Of a stretch of DNA of 62,376 bases, positions 52,952-60,999 are shown one piece after another. Source of the DNA: Streptacidiphilus neutrinimicus (GTDB taxonomy: Bacteria; Actinomycetota; Actinomycetes; Streptomycetales; Streptomycetaceae); NCBI RefSeq assembly GCF_000787815.1, contig NZ_BBPO01000005.1:116869-179244 (forward strand). Direction: 5' to 3'. Below the pieces are notes generated by a model. The model did no database searches. It was given only the letters and a program-made list of their open reading frames with translations, and was not told the DNA's origin. How positions within the stretch are numbered: the first letter of the stretch is position 1; each line of letters starts with the position of its first letter. The translations under genes and the position numbers were made by a program.

Positions 52952-53653
52952 GTGGCAACGGCTCCTGAGCAGGGCGGTCCGACCCCGTCGGCCGCGGAGG
53001 GCGGCCCGGCGCAGCGCGGTGAGCACTGGTGGCCGGTGGCGCTCGCGGTGCTGGTGGCAGCGGCGCTGCACGTGGCCCTGCCGGCCGCGTACCGGACCTC
53101 GCCGCGCTGGTTGGTGCCGGCGGCAGTCCTCACGTTGCTGGCGGCGCTGATCGTCGGGGACCCGGGGCGGATCGACCGGCGCCGTACCTGGCTGCGCGTG
53201 GTCACCAGCCTGCTCATCATCGCCATCACCACGGCGAACCTCTTCGCCGCCGGAAAGCTCGTCGCCGAGATCCTGACGAACAACAAGCTGTATGCGAACA
53301 ACGCGATCGGCCTGCTCGCGACGGGCGGGGTGATCTGGGCGACCAACATCATCGCCTTCGGTCTCTGGTACTGGGACCTGGACCGCGGCGGCGCGGCGGC
53401 CCGCGCGCACCAGCCCTTCGCGAACCCGGCGTTCGTCTTCCCGGAGATGCAGCGCGGCGGCTACGGGGCGCCGGACTGGGTGCCTGTCTACGTCGACTAC
53501 CTGTCGCTGGCCTTCTGGACCGCGACGGCGTTCAGCCCGACCGACGTGTCCGCGATCAAGCCGTGGGCCAAGCTGTTGATGATGACGCAGGCGGCCGTCT
53601 CGCTGGTGGTGGTCGGTCTGGTGATCGCCCGGGCCATCAACATCCTTTCCTGA
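52952..53653 (+). CDS. DUF1345-like membrane protein
   Basis: 233 aa with about six hydrophobic segments: VALAVLVAAALHVALPA, LVPAAVLTLLAALIV, SLLIIAITTANLFAA, AIGLLATGGVIWATNIIAFGLWYW, YLSLAFWTATAFSPTD and AVSLVVVGLVIARAINIL. The signature FSPTDV followed by a final helix pair is typical of DUF1345. Start at GTG 52952. Function unknown. It is divergent from the VOC gene. Confidence 0.82.
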   Translation: MATAPEQGGPTPSAAEGGPAQRGEHWWPVALAVLVAAALHVALPAAYRTSPRWLVPAAVLTLLAALIVGDPGRIDRRRTWLRVVTSLLIIAITTANLFAAGKLVAEILTNNKLYANNAIGLLATGGVIWATNIIAFGLWYWDLDRGGAAARAHQPFANPAFVFPEMQRGGYGAPDWVPVYVDYLSLAFWTATAFSPTDVSAIKPWAKLLMMTQAAVSLVVVGLVIARAINILS

Positions 53654-53775
53654 CTGGTCGTCCGGCGGCCCGGCGGCGCACTCTGGATACGACCCGCCAT
53701 ATGTACGACGCGCTCTGTCTGCGGCACACTCGCCTCGCCCGGTCTCCATCCGTCCCTCCTCGAACGAAGCCAGCC

Positions 53776-54966
53776 ATGAGACTGCATCCCGCTCCCGCCA
53801 CCCCCCACCCGCGCGGACTGCCAGTGAAGGCCTCCGCCGTCACCCTCGGCTTCGCGATGCTGCTCTCGGGCTGCGCCGCCGCCCTCGCCGGTGACACCGT
53901 GCGGACGCCCGCCGCCGAACCCGCGGCCGACACCGTCGCCACCTGCACGAACGCGAGTCAACTCGCCACCTGGTCCAACAAGCGGCTGGCCATGATGACG
54001 ATCGCGGTCCCCGTCCCGGAGACCACGCCCTCCGCCGTCACCACGGAGGTCGCCGCAGGGGCGGGAGCGGTCCTGCTCTTCGGCAGCTCCGCCCCGTCCA
54101 ACCTCGGCTTCCAGCTCGCCACGCTGCGCTCGCACGTGCCGGGGCGGCTGGGACTGCTGGTGATGACCGATGAGGAGGGCGGGGGCATCCAGCGGATGGC
54201 CAACCTGGTCGGATCGCTGCCCTGGCCGTCCTACATGGGCGCGCACTGGACGGCGGCCCAGATCCAGGCGAACGTGGCCGCCGTCGGCAAGAAGATGGCC
54301 GCCGCCGGGGTGAACGTGGACCTCGCGCCCGTGGCCGACGTCGACGGCCGCAACGTCGCGCCCGGCGCGACCGATCCGGACGGCTGGCGCTCCTTCAGCG
54401 GCAACACGGCGGTCGCGGCCCGCGACACCGTCGCCTATATGAACGGCCTGCGCTCGGCCGGGGTGATCCCGGTACTCAAGCACTTCCCCGGCCTCGGCGG
54501 CGCGAGCTACAACACCGACGACGGGCCCGCGCACACCCTGCCGTGGGCGACGGAGAAGACCGTCGCCCTCCCGCCCTTCACCTCGGCCATCGCCGCCGGG
54601 GCCCCCTCTGTGATGATGTCCAACGCCACGGTTCCGGGGCTGGCGACCAATCCGGGCGGCCTCTCGCCGACCCAGATCACCTACGAGCTCAAGGGCAAAC
54701 TGGGCTTCCACGGCCTGGTGATGACCGACTCGCTGACCGCCAAGGCCGTCTCCGCGGCAGGCTTCGGCGTCCCGGCGGCGGCCGTCCAGGCGCTGAACTC
54801 CGGGGCCGACCTCGTCATGTTCGGCCTCGTCTCCAACGTGAGCGGCGAGACGAACGCGATCTCCACGGCGATCACCGACGCCGTCGGCAGCGGCCATCTC
54901 CCCCGGGCCCGCCTCATCGACGCCGCCGGGCAGGTGCTGGCCGTCCGCCACGTCAACCTCTGCTGA
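53776..54966 (+). CDS. Exported glycoside hydrolase family 3 (NagZ-like) protein
   Basis: 396 aa from ATG 53776; the internal GTG at 53824 is an equally good start and would give a lipoprotein signal (VTLGFAMLLSGC, lipobox LSGC). GH3 domain: LGLLVMTDEEGGGIQRM, VDLAPVADVD, VIPVLKHFPGLGGASYNTDDGPAH (the His/Asp region of beta-N-acetylhexosaminidases), and nucleophile Asp in GLVMTDSLTAKAV. It is surface-anchored or secreted and probably removes N-acetylglucosamine from cell wall or chitin fragments. The loop GLGGASYNTDDGPAH differs from the strict GHG...DSH, so activity may be altered. Confidence 0.85.
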   Translation: MRLHPAPATPHPRGLPVKASAVTLGFAMLLSGCAAALAGDTVRTPAAEPAADTVATCTNASQLATWSNKRLAMMTIAVPVPETTPSAVTTEVAAGAGAVLLFGSSAPSNLGFQLATLRSHVPGRLGLLVMTDEEGGGIQRMANLVGSLPWPSYMGAHWTAAQIQANVAAVGKKMAAAGVNVDLAPVADVDGRNVAPGATDPDGWRSFSGNTAVAARDTVAYMNGLRSAGVIPVLKHFPGLGGASYNTDDGPAHTLPWATEKTVALPPFTSAIAAGAPSVMMSNATVPGLATNPGGLSPTQITYELKGKLGFHGLVMTDSLTAKAVSAAGFGVPAAAVQALNSGADLVMFGLVSNVSGETNAISTAITDAVGSGHLPRARLIDAAGQVLAVRHVNLC

Positions 54967-54993
54967 CCGAACCGCCGCGCGGCCCGTGCCGCC

Positions 54994-54999
54994 TAGGAT
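54994..54999 (+). promoter_or_regulatory. -10 box TAGGAT near the start of the peptidase gene
   Basis: TAGGAT ends eight bases before the ATG of the proline iminopeptidase gene, again with little room for a leader. The -35 region is unclear. Confidence 0.4.
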
Positions 55000-55007
55000 C
55001 GGTGGTC

Positions 55008-55967
55008 ATGGTTGACTTCTACCCTCCGACCGGTCCCTACGACAGTGGCTACCTCAACACCGGAGACGGCAACCGCATCTACTACGAACAGCTCGGCAAC
55101 CCCGAGGGCAAGCCGGCCCTGAACGTCCACGGCGGGCCGGGCTCGGGCGCTCCGCAGCGCCCGACCCGGGCCTGGGACCCGGAGCGCTACCGCGTCATCC
55201 GCTTCGACCAGCGCAACTGCGGCCGCAGCACCCCGCACGCCAGCGACCCGGCGGCGGACATGAGCCTCAACACCACGCAGCACCTCATCGACGACATGGA
55301 ACGGCTGCGCGAGCACCTCGGCATCGAGCGCTGGCTGCTCAACGGCGGGTCCTGGGGCTCCACCCTGGTCCTGGCCTACGCGCAGCAGCATCCCGAGCGG
55401 GTCACCGAGATGGTCATCCCGGCCGTCACGACCACGCGCCGCTCCGAGCTCGACTGGCTCTATCGGGGCGCGGCCCGCTTCCATCCGGAGGCGTGGGAGC
55501 GGTTCCGCGACGGCGTCCCGGAGGACGAACGCGACGGGGACCTGCTCGCCGCCTACGCCCGGCTGATGGAGAACCCCGACCGCGCGGTCCGGGAGAAGGC
55601 CGCCGCGGACTGGCTCGCCTGGGAGGACGCGGTGATCTCGGGCGAGCCCAACGGGGTGCCCGGAATGTACAGCGATCGGGAGGTCGACGCGCAGATCGCC
55701 TTCGTCCGGATCTGCGCCCACTACTTCAGCAACGGCGCCTGGCTGGAGGAGGACCAACTGCTGCGTGACGCCCACAAACTGGCCGGCATCCCGACGGTGC
55801 TGGTGCACGGCCGCCACGACATGGGCTCCCCGCCGCAGACGGCCTGGGAGCTGGCCAAGGGCTGGCCGGAGGCCCGTCTCCACATCATCGAGGACTCCGG
55901 CCACGCGGGCAGCGAGGCGCTGAGCAAGGTCGTCCGAACCGCCATCGAGGAGTTCAAGGACCGCTGA
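55008..55967 (+). CDS. pip: Proline iminopeptidase (S33 family)
   Basis: 319 aa, alpha/beta hydrolase of the prolyl aminopeptidase family, removing N-terminal proline. The family string GPYDSGYLNTGDGNRIYYEQLGN starts the protein. Oxyanion motif NVHGGPGSG, DQRNCGRSTPHA, and the nucleophile in GGSWGSTLVLAYAQ are present. Later FVRICAHYFSNGAWL and LVHGRHDMGSP (Asp) and EDSGHAGSE (His) complete the triad. ATG 55008; cytosolic. The stop codon lies inside a 15-bp tandem repeat. Confidence 0.93.
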   Translation: MVDFYPPTGPYDSGYLNTGDGNRIYYEQLGNPEGKPALNVHGGPGSGAPQRPTRAWDPERYRVIRFDQRNCGRSTPHASDPAADMSLNTTQHLIDDMERLREHLGIERWLLNGGSWGSTLVLAYAQQHPERVTEMVIPAVTTTRRSELDWLYRGAARFHPEAWERFRDGVPEDERDGDLLAAYARLMENPDRAVREKAAADWLAWEDAVISGEPNGVPGMYSDREVDAQIAFVRICAHYFSNGAWLEEDQLLRDAHKLAGIPTVLVHGRHDMGSPPQTAWELAKGWPEARLHIIEDSGHAGSEALSKVVRTAIEEFKDR

Positions 55968-56010
55968 CCGCCGTCCCGCTGACCGCCCTCCCGCTGAGCG
56001 CCGTCCCGCT
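55962..56010. repeat. 15-bp tandem repeat covering the stop codon
   Basis: Three near-identical copies of CGCTGACCGCCGTCC plus a fourth partial. Because 15 is a multiple of three, the TGA stop of the peptidase gene recurs in frame in the second and third copies. Confidence 0.75.
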
Positions 56011-56122
56011 GGCTCATCCCGTCCGCCGCTCAGGCTGACCGCGGCCTGGGGTCTGCTGGCCCGAACGTGCTGTTCTTCGCCCGCGGGCGTTGCCCCCGGC
56101 GGCGGCGGATCGTTGGCCATGC

Positions 56123-56386
56123 ATGACCAATCTCCGCCGTCGCATCCTCGCCACCGCCGCACTCGCCGCAGGAGCTGCCGCTCTCGGCGCCGCCACTCCC
56201 GCGTCCGCCGACGCGGCGGGGGCCCCGCACGACGTCCAGCACCTGTCGCAGAACATGTCGCCGACGAAGCTGGTCACCGGCGGCGCCCTCACCGGCGCGG
56301 GCGCGCTCACCGGCGGGATCGGCATGGCCCCGACGGCACTGGGGATGCTGCCCGGCGCGGTCGGCGGCCTGGGCATGCTCCCCTGA
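56123..56386 (+). CDS. Small secreted Gly/Ala-rich protein
   Basis: 87 aa. Clear signal peptide (RRRILATAALAAGAAALGAA, cut after ASA). The mature ~57 residues start with AGAPHDVQHLSQNMSPTKL and continue as a Gly/Ala/Leu/Met stretch with LTGAGALTGGIG and a final GAVGGLGMLP, without Cys or charged residues. It could be membrane-active or surface-associated. The ribosome site is weak. Alternatives: a minor cell-wall protein. Confidence 0.6.
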   Translation: MTNLRRRILATAALAAGAAALGAATPASADAAGAPHDVQHLSQNMSPTKLVTGGALTGAGALTGGIGMAPTALGMLPGAVGGLGMLP

Positions 56387-56553
56387 CGCACCACACACCC
56401 CTGACCGACCCCTGTGCGTCCCCCCGCCGAGTCCGTCCGGGCAGCCGATCGGCGGGTCCGGGGGCGGCCCGCCGCTGGCTACGCTCCATGAGCGTCCGGT
56501 CCGGTCGGTCCCGATCGGAGCCGGCCCGGTCGGCCGGGGACGGAGGGGCGCGG

Positions 56554-57501
56554 GTGGAGTTGGAGCTGCGGCATCTGCGGGCGTTGTGCGCGATCGCGGA
56601 CGCGGGGAGCGTCAGTCGCGCCGCCGCCGGGCTCGGCTACTCGCAGCCGGCCATGAGCACGCAGCTGCGGCGGATCGAGCGGCACTTCGGGCAGGCGCTG
56701 TTCGAGCGGAGCCCCCGGGGGGTGGAACCGACGCCGTACGGCGCGGAGGTGCTCGGCCGGGCGCGGGACGTGCTGGCGCGGATGGACGCGATCGGCGGCC
56801 ACCCGCCCGGGGAGGCGGCATCCGCGGAGGCGTGCCGGACGTTGCGGCTGGCGGCCACCAACTCGCCCGTGCTGCCCGGGTTGGTGTCCCGACTGCGCAG
56901 TCGGGCGCCCGATGTGGGGCTGCGGGTGAGCAGCGTCTACTCCTCCGCCGACATCGTCGGCCTGCTGGAGCAGGGCGAACTCGACGCCGCCGTCGCGGCG
57001 GACTACCCGGGCCTGGACCTGCGGCACTCCGACGCGGTCCGGCACCGCGGCATCGTGACCGAGCCGTCCTTCGTGGCGCTGCCTGCCCGTCACCGGCTGC
57101 GGCACCGGAGCGAGATCGAGCTGGCCGAACTGGCCGACGACGCCTGGTTCGTGACGCCCGACGACGGCGCCGGCTGGCCCGGGGTGTTCCACTCGGCCTG
57201 TGCCCGGGCCGGTTTCGCCCCCGCGACGGTGCACGAGTTCCTTGGCGACCAGCTCCAGTTGCAGCACATGATCGCCGAAGGCCTGGGCGTCTCGGTGGTG
57301 CAGGCGACGCTGCGGCCGATCGCCGGAGTCGTGGTCAAGCCCCTGGCCGGCACCCCGCTGTGGTGCCGCTACCTGCTGGCCTGGCGGAGCGAGGGCGTGC
57401 CGGACGAGCTGGCGGAGTCGCTCCACGCCGCCGCGACCGCGTCCTACCGGGACCTGATCGCGCAGGCGGCCCACTTTCAGGCCTGGGCGGCGCGAGGCTG
57501 A
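56554..57501 (+). CDS. LysR-family transcriptional regulator
   Basis: 315 aa. N-terminal winged helix ELRHLRALCAIADAGSVSRAAAGLGYSQPAMSTQLRRIERHFGQALFER; substrate-binding domain with LVSRLRSRAPDVGLRV and FVALPARHRLRHRSEIELAELADDAWF. The GTG at 56554 follows GGAGGGG; a longer frame upstream is poor. It is flanked by the small secreted protein and, downstream, by the collagenase gene. Effector unknown. Confidence 0.86.
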   Translation: MELELRHLRALCAIADAGSVSRAAAGLGYSQPAMSTQLRRIERHFGQALFERSPRGVEPTPYGAEVLGRARDVLARMDAIGGHPPGEAASAEACRTLRLAATNSPVLPGLVSRLRSRAPDVGLRVSSVYSSADIVGLLEQGELDAAVAADYPGLDLRHSDAVRHRGIVTEPSFVALPARHRLRHRSEIELAELADDAWFVTPDDGAGWPGVFHSACARAGFAPATVHEFLGDQLQLQHMIAEGLGVSVVQATLRPIAGVVVKPLAGTPLWCRYLLAWRSEGVPDELAESLHAAATASYRDLIAQAAHFQAWAARG

Positions 57502-57518
57502 CCCCGCGAGGCCGGCCG

Positions 57519-57540
57519 CGAGGCCGACTGGACGGCCTCG
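57519..57540 (+). terminator. Hairpin after the LysR gene
   Basis: CGAGGCCG/CGGCCTCG, 8-bp perfect stem with a 6-base loop, 18 bp after the stop. No T-run follows beyond GCGTTATG. Likely terminator, typical for this GC content. Confidence 0.5.
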
Positions 57541-57673
57541 GCGTTATGTCCGTTCGCCGCCATATGCTATGTCACACCTCATTGTGGAGCCGCGGGGGGC
57601 GGTGAGACGGTGCCACACACGCCTCAGCTCCCGCTCCGAGGCGCATCCGTGCACCGCCCGTGAAGGAGTGACG

Positions 57674-59884
57674 ATGCGTCACCGATTGCCCCTGTCCAAA
57701 AGACTGGCCCTCGCCCTGATGGCGGGGGCGGCCTGCGTCGGGCTGCTCGCGGCGCCCAGCCTCGCCGCGGCCACCGCCGACCCCGGCCCCGCGCACATCC
57801 GTGACGCACGCCTCGGTGACGCGCAATCCCTGGTGGGCCGGGCCCGCCCGCTGCCGCCGACCGCGGCGCGCACCGGCGGGACCGGCGACCGGGCGGCGGT
57901 GCAGACCGGACGCCTCACCGCGGCCCAGCTCCCGCCGCACGCCCCGCCGACGTCGCCGACGTCGCGGCCGGGGACGGCCGTGCAGCCCGCGACGGCTTCC
58001 TGCACCCCCGCGGACTTCGGCGGCCGCACCGGAGCGGCGCTGGTCTCCTTCGTCGAGTCCTCGACGACCGACTGCGTCAACACCCTCTTCGGCATCACCG
58101 GTCCCGGTGCGGGCGCGGTGTTCCGGGAGAGCCAGATGACCTCCATAGCCGACGCCTTCGCGGCGGCCGCGGCCGGGTACGCGGGCGACGACTCCAAGGG
58201 CATCTGGCAGTTGGTGCTCTTCCTGCGCGCGGGCTACTACGTGCAGTACAACGACGGCGCCGACGTGGGCGCCTACGACGCCGCCCTCACCTCGGCGGTG
58301 GCCCGCGGCATCGACGCCTTCGCCGCCTCGCCGCACTTCGGCGACGTCAGCGACGCGAACGGCGAGGTCGCCGGAGACGTCGTGGTGCTGACCGACAGCG
58401 CCGATCTCCAGGCCCGCTATCTCGGCCTGTACCAGCGGGTGCTGGACGGCTACAGCGCCGCCTACGACTCCTCCTGGTACATGGTGAACTTCGTCAACGA
58501 CGTCTTCACCCCGCTGTACCGGGGCCACCAGTTCCCGGACTTCGTCACCGCCGTCACCGCCGACCCGTCGGTGATCCGCACCCTCGACGCGTTCGCCCTG
58601 CACCACACCGCCCTGCTCGGCACGGCCGACGCGTTCCTCGACGCCAACGCCGGGGTGGAGACCGCGCGTTTCGTCGAGCACCCGGCGCTCCAGGGCACGG
58701 TGCGGCCGCTGGTCAAGGGGCTGCTCGAGGTCTCCTCGATCACCGGCCGGACCGCGCCGCTCTGGGTCGGCGTGGCCGGCCTCGCCGCCGGCGAGGACCA
58801 GGCCGACTGCGGCTACTACGGCGTCTGCGACCTGACCCGGCAACTGACCCGCGCGGCCCTGCCGATCAGCCACACCTGCGACGCCACCCACACGATCCAG
58901 GCCCAGGCGCTCACCCCCGCCGACCTTGCGGCCGTCTGCGCCAGCCTGCGCGGGGAGGACCCGTTCGTGCAGAAGCTGGTCCAGCGGACCCGGGCACTGC
59001 CCCACCAGTACGAGAACACCGTGACGTTCGTGGTGTTCGCCAGCCCCGGCGACTACCGGACCTACGCGGGCGCGATCTTCGGGATCGACACCGACAACGG
59101 CGGCATCACCCTCACCGGCGACCCGACCGACCCGAAGAACCGGCCGATGTCCATCGTCTACCAGGAGCCGAAGGCCGACGGCTTCACGGCCCGGGTCTGG
59201 AACCTCAACCACGAGTTCACCCACGACCTCGACGGCCGGTACGACATGCTCGGGGACTTCTCCGCCGAGACGACGGTGCCGGACGTCTGGTGGATCGAGG
59301 GCGTGGCCGAGTACGTCTCCTACACCTACCGCGGCGTCACCGACACCGACGCGGTCGCCGAGGCGGCCAAGCACACCTATGCGCTGAGCACGCTGTTCCA
59401 GAACACCTACGAGAACAGCGACGTGACCCGCACCTACCCGTGGGGCTACCTGGCCGTCCGGTACATGGTCGAGAAGCACCCCGCGGTCGTCCAGCAGATG
59501 CTGGCCCGCTTCCGGGTCGGCGACTTCAAGGGAGGCTACGCCGTCTACGCCGGTCTCGGCACGCGCTACGACGCCGACTTCGACCACTGGCTCGACGCCT
59601 GCGCGGCGGGCGCCTGCGCGGGCGCCGGCTCGCCGACCGCCGCGTTCCGAGCCGTCGCGAGCGGCCTGACGTTGCGGCTGTCCGAGCGGTCGAGCGACGT
59701 CGGCAAGGCCCGGATCACCTCGTACGCCTGGGACTTCGGCGACGGCACCCACTCCGCCGCGGCCGCGCCCACCAAGACGTACGCCAAGCCGGGCAGCTAC
59801 CTGGTCACCCTCACGGTGACCGACTCGAACGGCCGCACCTCGACCGCCTCCCAGCGCGTCACGGTCAAGGCACGGCGGCCCTGA
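57674..59884 (+). CDS. Secreted M9 microbial collagenase with PKD domain
   Basis: 736 aa. Signal peptide (RLALALMAGAACVGLLAAPSLAA), a Pro/Ala-rich propeptide, a helical N-terminal M9 domain (activator), and the peptidase with HEFTH at residues 513-517 and the third ligand Glu542 in WWIEGVAEYVSY. A PKD domain forms the C-terminus (ITSYAWDFGDGTHSAAAAPT ... TLTVTDSNG). ATG 57674 follows GAAGGAG. It degrades collagen-like protein outside the cell. Domain order and motifs are complete. Confidence 0.93.
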   Translation: MRHRLPLSKRLALALMAGAACVGLLAAPSLAAATADPGPAHIRDARLGDAQSLVGRARPLPPTAARTGGTGDRAAVQTGRLTAAQLPPHAPPTSPTSRPGTAVQPATASCTPADFGGRTGAALVSFVESSTTDCVNTLFGITGPGAGAVFRESQMTSIADAFAAAAAGYAGDDSKGIWQLVLFLRAGYYVQYNDGADVGAYDAALTSAVARGIDAFAASPHFGDVSDANGEVAGDVVVLTDSADLQARYLGLYQRVLDGYSAAYDSSWYMVNFVNDVFTPLYRGHQFPDFVTAVTADPSVIRTLDAFALHHTALLGTADAFLDANAGVETARFVEHPALQGTVRPLVKGLLEVSSITGRTAPLWVGVAGLAAGEDQADCGYYGVCDLTRQLTRAALPISHTCDATHTIQAQALTPADLAAVCASLRGEDPFVQKLVQRTRALPHQYENTVTFVVFASPGDYRTYAGAIFGIDTDNGGITLTGDPTDPKNRPMSIVYQEPKADGFTARVWNLNHEFTHDLDGRYDMLGDFSAETTVPDVWWIEGVAEYVSYTYRGVTDTDAVAEAAKHTYALSTLFQNTYENSDVTRTYPWGYLAVRYMVEKHPAVVQQMLARFRVGDFKGGYAVYAGLGTRYDADFDHWLDACAAGACAGAGSPTAAFRAVASGLTLRLSERSSDVGKARITSYAWDFGDGTHSAAAAPTKTYAKPGSYLVTLTVTDSNGRTSTASQRVTVKARRP

Positions 59885-59889
59885 GCCCG

Positions 59890-59935
59890 CTCGCCCCGGC
59901 GTCGGGAGGCGAGGTCCTCCCGACGCCGGGGCGAG
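59890..59935 (+). terminator. 19-bp perfect hairpin after the collagenase gene
   Basis: Stem CTCGCCCCGGCGTCGGGAG with its exact complement, 8-base loop, starting six bases after the stop codon. No T-run. A strong intrinsic structure likely to stop transcription or protect the 3' end. Confidence 0.75.
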
Positions 59936-60062
59936 AGGGTGCGGCCTGGGTCAGCTGTCGCTCAGCTCCACGCCGCCCGCCGCCTCGGACAGCGCGGAGG
60001 TGGAGCGGTGGGCCCGGCGGCTTCGGCATGTCTGCTGCGCGGTATGAATCGGTTGTGATCAG

Positions 60063-60081
60063 CCACCCTGTGGCAGGGTGG
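60063..60081. promoter_or_regulatory. Hairpin in the leader of the deacetylase gene
   Basis: CCACCCTG/CAGGGTGG, 8-bp perfect stem with a 3-base loop, followed by TTTG and 39 bp before the GTG start. It may be an operator or a leader attenuator. Confidence 0.4.
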
Positions 60082-60119
60082 TTTGAAGTTGCTGTGTGCG
60101 GCATGAGAGCTTCTGACCT

Positions 60120-60995
60120 GTGACGGACATCTGGACACCTTCGTGGTCACGTCGGCGCTTTCTGGGCGGCGCGGCGCTTCTCGCTTCCCTGGGCTCGTTC
60201 GCGACCGCGTGCGGCAGCACCGGGGGCAAGCCCTCCTCCGACGCCGCGGGGTCAGGTCCGTCCGCGACCGCCTCGGCGAGTGCGCCCGCCGGCAGCGGTG
60301 TGGACGCCGAGCTGATCGCCCGGCGCTACCCGGGGCTGAAGCCGTTCGCGCCCGCACCGCCCCCGCCCGCGGTCAAGCCCGTCACGCTGAGCGCGGCGCA
60401 CCCGCTCGTCTTCTCGCGCGTCCCGATCACCGAGAAGGTCGTCTTCGTCACGATCGACGACGGCGTGGAGAAGGACCCGGCCTTCATCCAGATGGTCAAG
60501 GACTTCCAGATCCCGCTCACCCTGAGCCTGGCGGACACCCTGATCAAGGACGACTACCGCTACTTCGCTGAGCTGTTCGCGACGGGGTTCGTGTCGATCC
60601 AGAACCACACCGTGACCCACCCCCTCGCCATGCCGAGGCTGTCCGCCGCGCGTCAGCTGGAGGAGATAGCCGGGCAGCAGGAGAAGCTGAAGCGCGAGTA
60701 CGGCACGACGCCGTACATCTTCCGGCCGCCGGGCGGCAACTACAACGCCACCACCGTCGCCGCCGTGAAGGAGGCCGGGCTGCGGGGCATGATGCTGTGG
60801 AAGGAGTCGATGGAGATCCACGACATGCAGTACCAGACCGCCTCGCACCGGCTTCGCCCCGGCGACATCATCCTGTGCCACTTCCGCGGTCCGGCGCAGC
60901 TCAAGGGCGAGACCATGGTGCAGATGATGGCGAACCTGTACCGCCACATCCAGGGCCAGGGCTTCACCGTCGCGGACATCACCCACTACGTCTGA
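60120..60995 (+). CDS. Tat-exported lipoprotein polysaccharide deacetylase (NodB/CE4)
   Basis: 291 aa. Tat signal SRRRFLGGAALLASLGSF leading to lipobox ATAC (Cys31). After a Ser/Ala/Pro linker, the NodB domain has VTIDDGVEKD (motif 1 Asp pair), SIQNHTVTHP (His-x3-His zinc site), FRPPGGNYN (motif 3), and late CHF(RG) (motif 5 region). GTG 60120 is the start. It likely deacetylates peptidoglycan or another surface glycan. It converges with the penicillin-binding protein gene. Confidence 0.9.
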   Translation: MTDIWTPSWSRRRFLGGAALLASLGSFATACGSTGGKPSSDAAGSGPSATASASAPAGSGVDAELIARRYPGLKPFAPAPPPPAVKPVTLSAAHPLVFSRVPITEKVVFVTIDDGVEKDPAFIQMVKDFQIPLTLSLADTLIKDDYRYFAELFATGFVSIQNHTVTHPLAMPRLSAARQLEEIAGQQEKLKREYGTTPYIFRPPGGNYNATTVAAVKEAGLRGMMLWKESMEIHDMQYQTASHRLRPGDIILCHFRGPAQLKGETMVQMMANLYRHIQGQGFTVADITHYV

Positions 60996-60999
60996 CGGC

